This document shows positions 9,501 through 17,838 of a DNA stretch of 64,000 nt, piece by piece. This DNA comes from Daphnia carinata (taxonomy: Eukaryota; Arthropoda; Branchiopoda; Diplostraca; Daphniidae). How positions within the stretch are numbered: the stretch's first letter is position 1; every line of letters begins with the position of its first letter. The notes beneath the pieces are model-generated. The model saw only the letters and a list, made by a program, of their open reading frames with translations. It ran no database searches and had not been told where the DNA came from. The DNA is taken from NCBI RefSeq assembly GCF_022539665.2, contig NC_081332.1:3257884-3321883 (forward strand). Direction: 5' to 3'. A program made the translations under genes and the position numbers.

Positions 9501-11329
9501 TGATTGTACAGAAACGAGAAAAAAAAATTTTGTTTTAACATTTGAACAGCAACAAATTTCATCTTAATTTTAACAGACATCAGGTACACGAATTACAGTT
9601 ACATGGAGAAAAATTTTTTTTTTTTTAAATTGGCCGGATTGGCGGTTCATGTGTAAATTGTGTTAAGAAGTTGAAATGTACAATTGTTTGTAAGGAAAAA
9701 AATAGTTTGCGAACGACCACTACGGTTAATAATTGCATAAAACAGTGAAAGAAAATGGCTGAGATAGTGTTGTGCAAAGGTAACGAATTGAGGTGGACTA
9801 CGCTTACGCCTTACTCTTAACTTAACTTTAGGCCTACTTATCCTTAACTTAATCTATTTCATCTAGACTTATACTACCCAACTAATCAAGGCCAGTGCAG
9901 AGGCTAACCCAGGTGCTGATGCAGTGCGTTATTGATGAATCTACAATTTGCGAAAGCTAAGAGCACGTGCGAAAGTTCTAGGAATAATTAGACGTGGATT
10001 GCAAGCAACAAATCTACACTAGTGCACCGCGTGCAGGTGAAAGAGCTACTGAGCTTCTAGCTTCTTTTTTTTTTCTTCCTCCCCCCTTCCCTCTCCTTTT
10101 TGTGTATGCCCGAGGTTCTTCGTCTGTTTTAGGCACTTGGAAACAAACAAAAAAAATCAAAAAAAAAAATTCAAAGTAACCTAAGGTCAATCGATGGGGA
10201 ATGGCTATACCTCGGGCTCACCTGGAAATAAAAATTTGTCCTTCAACCTATCGACCTTCAGAATTAGGTCCCTCTACCCTACGCTCTACTTCCTGGAAAG
10301 CAATAATGTGACACGTGTCTGCGAGTATTTAAGGCGTCGTCTAGATGATAGATATTAACATTCGTTCGGAGTCTTGCCTCTACAGATGTACCACAACTAT
10401 ATCACCATCGTCGATCGATTCGCTTATCAGGTAAGTTGAATTTATGCTAACTAGCTTCATTGTCTTCTTTAATTGTAGAAAGTTAGAGGATATCTCTACT
10501 TCAATTAACTTAGTTCTAAATCTATGTTAGTAAACTAATTCTTAATTAAATCAAACTGTTACCAATAGCATTCCATTTCTTTTAGGAACGACCCTTTCAA
10601 TCCATGAGTAGATGCTGGTGTGTTTACTCTGGCTGCCTTTCAACTGCAGCAAATGAGGTATTGAAATTTCTTAAGTACCACTAATTATTTAAAAAATTTA
10701 TAGTACCATACTTTTTATGTTTGTTGCTACTCTTAGGTTTCATCACTGCTGGTATTCATCATATAGTCATGTCCTTTAATTCACATTACTAACCGGTTAC
10801 TTCTGAATGTAAATAGAAATTATTAAACATCGAAAATCTTATCAATAAAGTTTAAATATGTATGTGTAATTCTTGTACCTGCAAAACACTATTTTAACGT
10901 ATTACCTGCATATGTGAATCTACTTGATATTTCAACTGTTCGACTTTGAATAACTGTTAAATTATTTAATGTTACACTAAGCCAAAAAATAGTTCTGTTC
11001 ACTAACAAATAAGCAAAGCAAAAAAAACCTATAATTTACAAAGTACAATTAAACAAAGTAAAAAGTACAATTATTTTCGATTTGGTAGGATAACAAACAA
11101 TCAAAGTTGATATATATTGTACCTTACCATAAACAAGTTAAAAAATAAATTTTCAATACTTCTGTAATACAATAACTACGAAAAATTATATATTAATGTT
11201 AATAATTACGTAACCCATATGGTAGTAAACAATACGTTTGGTACTCCAATTTATATTATAAATTGTCGTTTTTTCCCAACAACAATTCCAAAGTATTTTC
11301 TTACCATTAGAATATTATTACAATTTTGT
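9501..11329. other. Outer right arm and flank without gene
   Basis: Bases 9,501-11,098 mirror left-arm 1-1,610; from 11,099 to 11,329 the sequence is unique AT-rich DNA. The open frame at 9,994-10,179 has a mirror at 924-1,115 and consists of low-complexity sequence. No gene recognised. Confidence 0.5.
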
Positions 11330-13160
11330 ATTCTTACTATTATTATTTTACTTACCAATTGTTGGAACTGATGATAGTTTTCAATCAATGTGTTTGTGAT
11401 TCTGGTCAGCCTGTAGTAAAACATGGTACTCCTACCATAATAGAACCCCTTCTCAGTGACATATTCTGCATATGAACAGCATTAGCTACTCCAATGCCAG
11501 CCATATAGAGTGTCATGTCAATTGAGTAAATCTAGATAAGTGATAGTTTATACAGAAATGTATACAAAACATACAATTACCATGACTCCTTTTGTTTGGA
11601 ATTGAAAGGCTGTTCAACTGCTGGTTATCAAAGTCACGGTGTTGGTGACAAAGTTATTATCTCAGAAATAATCTACAGATAAAAACTAGACGCAATGTCT
11701 GTGTCCCCACAGAGGGATGTTTAATCGTCCAACCAGCCAGATGTCTTGACGTTAAAATTCGAATGTGTTCTGTTCCAGCTACATTCAGCGGCTAAAATGA
11801 CAAAAATTAAAGCAATAAAAATGGAAAGGTATTGTATAAAGGAATGGCTCTCATGACCTGCAACCACCATTCTTTACACATCCGTACAGCTACCTAAAAA
11901 CAAATAAAAATTTCACTTGAAAATGATATGGGAAGTTTTAACAAAACACAAAAACGCAAAACAAAGGGTTACCAACATAGTTTCCGTACAATGATGAGGC
12001 AAAAAAGAGATGAAATGATACTTGCGTTTCAGCTATTCACCTCGGCTTCAACAGGAGTAACACTGAAAGATACTTAAGCATTTTTGCAAATAGAGTTTCG
12101 TCGAGCAGACGATTTTAGAAGGCAATGAAAGTCTAGGCAATAACGTAAATGATACTGACATCCAACAGCATTGCTAATAGCTTTGGATGACGCTACAAAA
12201 ATCGGTCCTTCACCCACACTTTCAACAACTTAATGCAAGACGCTTTTCCTCGGGGTATTTACGTCGAAAGCGTCAAACTGTTAAAGGAAAAATGGGAAAG
12301 CAAGAAACTGGGCGATTGCAAGCTGCACATACCTTTACGTTGAATCACACATGGACCAAGAACTGCCCACAACTTCAACAATAATCTCGAAATACTCGCT
12401 TTTCGCTCGAGAATTACGATGTTGGCAAACGAGTCACACGTGCACGTACACACACTTCGGACTTCGTCTGCTGCTGGTGGGTGCTTGTCGCCGATACAAA
12501 CGTTCCAGCTGTGGCGATTTTGCAGTGGATACATCAATCCTTCAACGCTGTGGTAAACAGGGCAGGGCGTCCTTTGGCTCGCCAATCTTTCAGTCGCAAC
12601 GCCTGAAATTCCTGGAACAAAATCTCACCCACCCACATGTGATGCAAGTATATGTTACCTGTGTTAAAAATGAGTTCGGAATGTATGTTTGGAAAAACTA
12701 TTTCCAACTGTAATAAAACTGTTACCCATTGCATACCATTTGTTAGATTTGCCAATCTGTTTTTTGTGAGTACCTGACGAAAAGTTTACTCCAAGTGGCT
12801 TCCAAACTGCATCAGAAAAACTGAAATAAATTATATTCCACTAAATAAAAAGCTGAATTAAATTATAACTAAATTTATAAAACATATAATAGTAGCATAC
12901 TAAATGTTAGCTCTGTGAAGAGTAATCACCATTGTGAATGTTTGTCACATTACTCTGGTACTCCTGCATGGAAATACAAATTATTCTTGGAAATCATGTT
13001 AATTTGGTATCAAGCATAATAAAAAATTTATCATTTTGATGAATATAATTCAACTTGAATCCGGGTAACAATATTATTACTAAAATATTTCGTTAGCTAC
13101 ATGCCCATTCCACACAACTACCTACGACAAAACAACGATGACAAGGTATTTTTCGTAAAT
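11330..13160 (+). mobile_element. Non-autonomous element, copy 1
   Basis: The first about 670 bp (to about 12,000) align with 14,418-15,005, sharing blocks such as ATTCGAATGTGTTCTGTTCC and AGCTACATTCARCGGCTAAAA. The last about 255 bp (12,905-13,160) align with 16,215-16,450, sharing GTGAAGARTAATYA and AACGATGACAA. The middle differs completely between the copies. Shared ends around different interiors is the pattern of elements that pick up foreign DNA. No transposase; end sequences and target duplication not resolved. Confidence 0.6.
12001..12900. other. Unidentified interior of element copy 1
   Basis: This 900-bp interior is not shared with copy 2. It is GC-richer than the element ends and open over 108 codons on the minus strand (12,259-12,585) and 120 codons on the plus strand (12,351-12,713). 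Neither reading shows a domain I recognise. By analogy with the other copies it may be a captured host fragment. Confidence 0.35.
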
Positions 13161-13265
13161 ACAGGTTCTCAGCACGAAGCAGACAATTTCGACAGGGAAC
13201 GATGTGCAATAAAATTCCGAAACTGGGCAACAGCAGAGCTAATAACTACACAAGTGGGATAAAAC

Positions 13266-13402
13266 ATCCATAACCCATAGACAAATATTGACCAGGGTTT
13301 TTCGGATCCTTTTTTCGGGCCACAGTTGCGGAGAAAATTCGGCCACCGGACTCAAAATGCTGCCACAGAGTTTCATCGATTGTACTAAAATTAAGATTTT
13401 TG
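13266..13402 (-). pseudogene. Fragment of Rbm19 RRM5
   Basis: Ungapped 137-bp match to Rbm19 exon 10 (18,613-18,749), with 15 differences. The reading frame is intact: 11 differences are synonymous and four change an amino acid (T to I, D to E, R to W, C to G). It starts just inside RRM5 (KNLNFST) and stops before the end of the domain. The right edge abuts the inverted element end at 13,403 exactly where Rbm19 homology stops. It cannot encode a full RRM. It is a captured or duplicated gene piece, not a retrocopy of the whole mRNA. Confidence 0.85.
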
Positions 13403-13741
13403 TCTCATTTTTATCCCTAAATTATTTCTGGGATAATAACTTTACTACTAACACTATGAATTAGATGACTAGCAGTTGAACAGCTTTTCAGGTTCTAACA
13501 AGCGGTTATGATAATCGTGTATTTTGTATACATTTCTTTATAGCCTATCACTAATGTAAATTCTGATGCTTTATATAGGGTCATCCCAGGGTTGATAATC
13601 ATATTATGCAGTATGTGATTTAATGTTTTAGTCCAAGCTTGACCGGAATCACTAACATATTGGATGAAAACTACCATATTTAACAATTGGTAAGTGAAAT
13701 AATAGTAATAAGAAATGTAAAGTACATTGCCAGTAACAAAT
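13403..13741 (-). mobile_element. Non-autonomous element 5' end, copy in reverse
   Basis: Reverse complement of 14,386-14,727; the two copies form the arms of a local palindrome around 13,742-14,385. It corresponds to the first about 340 bp of copies 1 and 2, and its inner end continues directly into the Rbm19 fragment at 13,402. The 63-codon open frames at 13,495-13,686 (minus) and 14,441-14,632 (plus) are this shared segment, not separate genes. Confidence 0.75.
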
Positions 13742-14385
13742 GTTTTATCCCACTACATGGATAATAATTGTACTTCATTGTCCTTATAATTGTAGAAAGT
13801 AAGAAGATATCTTAACTTCTATTAAATTAGCTCTAAATCTATGTTAGCAAACTAATTTTGAATCAATTCAAACTCTTACCGATAGTATTCCATTTCTTTA
13901 AGGAACGACCATTTTCCAGTCCGTGTGCGGGTAGGTGCTGAAGAGTTTGCCCGGACCGTCTTTCAACCTGCATCAAATGAGGAATTGAAAATTGTTAAGT
14001 ACCACTAGTTATTAAAAAAAAATTATAGTACCATAGTGTATGTTCACTGTGTCTGCTAGGTTGCATTATTGCTGGTTTTCATCACGTAATCATGTACGTT
14101 AATTCACACTGACCTCCTACTCCTGAATGTAAATTTATTAAGCATTGACAATCTTTATCAATACCATAAAAATATGTTAGTGTAGTTCTTGTACCTGCAA
14201 AACATTGCCGAAAAGTTTTCGATGCACATCTGGATCTACTTTATATTTCAACTGTTTTGTATGTTATGTCACACACCAAGTTGTCCTGAACACTAAAACA
14301 TCAGCAAAGTAAAAAGTCTACGGGTTACAAAGCTAAACGGTGGATAAATATTAGTACAATTATTATCCATTTAGTGGGATAAAAC
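13742..14385 (+). mobile_element. Small inverted-terminus element related to the palindrome end
   Basis: The ends are inverted: GTTTTATCCCAC at 13,742 and GTGGGATAAAAC ending at 14,385, extending imperfectly inward to a shared TAATTGTAC (about 33 bp). The interior from about 13,780 to 14,350 aligns with palindrome sequence 10,470-11,095 (left 3-630), with many substitutions. It behaves as a MITE-like relative of the outer end of the giant palindrome. Confidence 0.65.
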
Positions 14386-15139
14386 ATTTGTTACTGGCAA
14401 TGTACTTTACATTTCTTATTACTATTATTTCACTTACCAATTGTTTAATATGGTAGTTTTCATCCAATATGTTAGTGATTCCGGTCAAGCTTGGACTAAA
14501 ACATTAAATCACATATTGCATAATATGATTACCAACCCCGGGACGACCTTATATACAGCATCAGAATTTACATTAGTGATAGGCTATAAAGAAATGTATA
14601 CAAAATACACGATTATCTTAACTGTTTCTTAGAACCTGAAAAGCTGTTCAAGTGTTATTCATCTAATTTATAGTATTAATAGTAAAGTTATTATCCCAGA
14701 AATAATTTAGGGTTAAAAACGAGACACAATATCTGTATCCACACACAGCGACATTTAATCGTCCAGCAACCCTGATATCCTGATGCTGCAATTCGAATGT
14801 GTTCTGTTCCAGCTACATTCAACGGCTAAAAAGACAATATTTATAACAATAAAAATAGAAAAGTATTGTATAAAAGAAAATTCTCTTGCCCTGCAATCAT
14901 CATTCTTTACGCATCCGTACAACTATCTAAAAAAAAAATATCTGAAAATGACATGGGGAAGTTTTAATAAAACACAAAACGAAACGGTTACCTATATAGT
15001 TTCGCCACCGTCATCGCTCACTCCTAAAATTTCTCCGCCTCTACATTTCGATCAAATCCTGTTGGAAGACTGGGCATCCATAGTGACATCTAGAAAACTA
15101 TAGATTTCCTGACCACATCTTGATGTTCATTGCTTCTAG

Positions 15140-15532
15140 TTACGAATTTGAAACAAACTGTGCTTTAGTTCTTTTTTTCTTCACAATTTTCTTCTCTTGG
15201 CTTAGCTTGTTTTCAGGATTCTCAGTCAACGATAGACATTTGCTTTCAAATGCTGCAATCAAATTATTACAATAAAGATTTTCTTGGGCTCCCAAGTATT
15301 GCCATCGTTTTAAACACCAATTCCTATCAGCAAGTACCCAACTTCACCATCCTTCTCCTAATATGATATTTCAGATTAAGTTATAATCACAAGACTGTCA
15401 ATTTATATTAATGTACACAGTTAGATAAATTTCCAAACTAACCTCAGACCGAGAATTTTCCCAACAATGCATTCTTCATCGTCCATGTCACTGAGCGGAG
15501 ATGAAGCCTGATGTGACCCCTTTTTTCCTTCA
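15140..15532 (-). pseudogene. Decayed HP1-like chromodomain gene
   Basis: On the minus strand one exon-like block (15,443-15,532) reads SSPLSDMDDEECIVGKILGL and ends at a GT donor. After an 85-bp intron-like gap, the second block (15,140-15,357, preceded by ATTAG) reads KDGEVGYLL, then NDGNTWEP, then ENLYCNNLIAAFE, and ends in a lysine-rich tail with a TAA at 15,140. The order acidic patch, [EE]xIVxKIL, G[EK]VxYLL, NTWEP, ENLxCxxLIxxFE is the chromodomain signature of the HP1/CBX family, which binds methylated histone H3. The frame is broken at least three times (between the blocks, by a TAA before NDGNTWEP, and after WEP), so it is a relic unless the splicing is unusual. No chromoshadow domain seen. 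Confidence 0.75.
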
Positions 15533-15835
15533 CTATTTCAGGCAAGACGAAAATCACTTGGATTGGGAAGGCTACGGTGAAAGTTAAGTCTTTTTCATAA
15601 TATCCTTCCACGCAACCTGAAAGATTCAAGTCAGATTAGATGTGCGTGACTAATTCCCGGATTCTAGGGGTCAACTGAAGACACTGCAATAAGCATGGGA
15701 AACACAGTAGAAAATGTTTTCAATTAAGTTTCATCTTGCATACCAATATACCAACAGTTCAAAAACGTGGTAAAAGATAAAAATCTAAGCTCACTTGCAT
15801 AACGAAAAAAAAAGAAAATGAGAAATTATTCTTAC

Positions 15836-15995
15836 GGCTTTTTACACCTCCAACACGAGCACTTTTTTCGTTCCACACCGTATGGAATTTTGCAGACGCC
15901 TGTAGTTCAGTACACAAAAGGTCGTTGATGATTGGCCGTTCACTGGCAATGAGAAGAGAGGAAGCCCAATAGGCGGAATTGTTATAAACATCGCC
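15836..15995 (-). CDS. Exon-like open segment, product unknown
   Basis: The 160-nt minus-strand block lies between a good acceptor (TTTTACAACAG) and a good donor (GTAAGA) and is open throughout in one frame (it contains NNSAYWASSLLIASERPIIN). It is upstream of the chromodomain relic on the same strand and could be an exon of the same lost gene, but the exon phases do not join simply. No domain recognised. Confidence 0.3.
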
Positions 15996-16450
15996 CTGTT
16001 GTAAAATTTTTACACGCAAGGGCCCAAATGAACGTTTAGTGAATTGAATTTAAGGCAATTAAATTAGTTCTGATTAGAATATACGCAATAAATAAATTGG
16101 AATATGATGGACTGTAAGTTCTCTAAATTTAAGCAAAAAGTATACCAGCACAGGCTGTTCAGTACTAAACCGCCAGTACACTTTAGTGATAGAGATGGCG
16201 TTGGCAAATCACTGTTACCTGTGAAGAATAATTATCATTGTCAATATTTGTCATATTATTCTGGTACTTTTGCATGTAAATACAATTTTTTCTTTGAAAT
16301 GGCGTTGATTTGGTACCAAGAAAAATAACTTATAAATTTAATGAAATAAATTAACTTGTAACTGGGTAAGAATATTACTAAGCAATTCCGTAACTTACAT
16401 GTCCATGTCACGCAATTACCTATAACATAACGATGACAACGTGCTTTGTA

Positions 16451-17330
16451 TTGTTTTATTTAATATATATGTAATTTTTAAATTTCAATGTCATACAAGA
16501 AAAAGACAATATTTACCTTTATCATTACTTGTTGATCCAAATGATGTTCAATGCTATTAGCAAAGTAAGGATCAATGTAATATGAATGTGGTAAGTACTG
16601 AAGATGTAAAATGGCTACACCGCATCTTACAGATACATTAGCAGGTGCCTTTTTCTATATCCCCTTAAGTCCTGCGCAACAGATAAAGAAAAAGAAGTTA
16701 ATCTATCTATCATCAGGTAACCAGCCAAGTGTTCGAGCTGGAAAAAATATGCTGAAATTTCAATAAAATGCTGCTAAGATTACCTGAATGCAAGTGCAGC
16801 AAATGGCTCGTTTCTCTGCAACCATATCTAGTCTTTTGTTTGGTAAATAACTTATGTTGTGGTGCATTATGAAAAACATAAAACCAAAAAATTTAGAAAT
16901 TGCAATATTTTTAAATTTTAGCCACATAGACCTACAGGATGATCAGAGTGATCACAACCCATGCAACTCTCTTCATCCTAATTTATGTTTTCACTGCACA
17001 TGAATAATGCCAGTCCACAAATGGGAAGCAAAGCCCCACACCCTGTGACTGACACAACCAATTCAAAATATCATTTATAAGCAGTTACAAAAGATCCACA
17101 TGTTTAAGCTCACCTTGCTTATGCTGGATGTTAACTCACAGAAGAAACGGCTCTTTTGAATGCCATGCTTCATTTTTGGCTGACAAGAGATGGAAATAAC
17201 CAGTATTTGTCAGACAGGCCAATGAACGGAAATTACTTGTAGGAATCTACGGGTTAAGTTATACGTTAATCCTAACCTATGTTACGGTACCAGATATTTT
17301 TTTTCTCACCTCTTGACTAAAAATTTTGCG
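16451..17330. other. Intergenic, nothing recognised
   Basis: AT-rich sequence with only short open frames. A minus-strand ATG followed by 20 codons ending at a GTGAGC donor (about 17,114-17,180) could be a first exon, but nothing supports it further. Confidence 0.4.
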
Positions 17331-17580
17331 CCCGAATGAAGAAAGCATTGTTCTTTCTTGTCAGTTACGCGCCGGGAAATGCCTCATGCTTTGTTGTCAT
17401 GCTTTTCCAAATAGGCCGTAATGCGAAACGAAAGTAGTAGCCGGCACTAAACACCTGATTGGCTGTGATCCGGAGCTCACCACCCTCCTCCATGCCTGGA
17501 ATGGGCCAATCACGGGATGACAGAGATATTTTCTACACCGGGGAGGTGGCAGGGCTCGGTTCTTGGGTTACACCGATAAC
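17331..17580. promoter_or_regulatory. GC-rich island with CCAAT boxes (possible promoter)
   Basis: A GC-richer stretch inside AT-rich flanks, with GATTGG at about 17,457 and CCAAT at about 17,506, some 50 bp apart in inverted orientation. It lies beyond the 3' end of Rbm19, so it would serve something else, possibly a leftward gene whose remains include the chromodomain relic. Speculative. Confidence 0.25.
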
Positions 17581-17838
17581 CCATTTTACATAACAAACAT
17601 AATACATAATAATAATAATGAAAAGCCCTAATGAATAATACCTTTTACATAGCACACAAGCTACGAACTGACAAAGACACTGCTTAAAGTTATTCTTCTC
17701 CGGTACACTTCGTAGAAATTGACAAAAATTGGAAGTTTATACAAACGAAAGTTAGCCAAACACAACTTTTACTGTAAAGGTTGTATTACTTGACGTTTAG
17801 TGGAATTACAGTGAGTTTTTGCTGCGAAACAAAAGAAC

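Larger units (their letters stand above)
6597..11098 (-). repeat. Right arm of the palindrome
   Basis: Reverse complement of the left arm, interrupted by 100 Ns. The bases flanking the Ns correspond to left-arm 2,688 and 3,989, so this arm lacks the equivalent of left 2,689-3,988. The array units mirrored here are only those of left 1,620-2,688. Confidence 0.85.
1..11100. repeat. Giant inverted repeat (palindrome), about 11.1 kb
   Basis: The first bases of the window reappear as reverse complement at about 11,030-11,098, and the match continues inward on both sides until about 5,712 (left arm) and 6,597 (right arm). Pairs I checked by eye: 4,906-4,975 with 7,333-7,402, 5,638-5,712 with 6,597-6,670, and 1,620-2,688 with 8,420-9,497. 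The arms differ by scattered substitutions, few around 4.0-5.0 kb and more at the outer ends and next to the spacer. No long open frame or transposase is visible in either arm. The outer end (TGTTATCCTACCAAATTTAA and its mirror) resembles the inverted end of the small element at 13,742-14,385, which suggests a non-autonomous DNA transposon family with very long terminal repeats. A large inverted duplication is the alternative. The left arm may continue outside the window. Confidence 0.9.
14386..16450 (+). mobile_element. Non-autonomous element, copy 2
   Basis: Shares its 5' about 620 bp with copy 1 (11,338-12,000) and its 3' about 235 bp with 12,905-13,160. The interior (15,006-16,214) is unrelated to copy 1 and contains a decayed chromodomain gene on the minus strand plus an exon-like open segment. 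No element-encoded protein found. Confidence 0.6.

Noticed and set aside
1..11100. Mitochondrial or viral insertion
   Set aside because: The tRNA-like pieces raised this idea, but there are no mitochondrial protein or rRNA segments and no viral frames.
13495..14632. Two similar 63-codon proteins in opposite orientation
   Set aside because: They are the same non-coding element end copied in both directions; substitutions between the copies do not favour silent sites, and there is no known family.
17114..17180. Possible first exon (short minus-strand ATG frame ending at a GTGAGC donor)
   Set aside because: Only 20 codons, no downstream exon in phase, no recognisable sequence.
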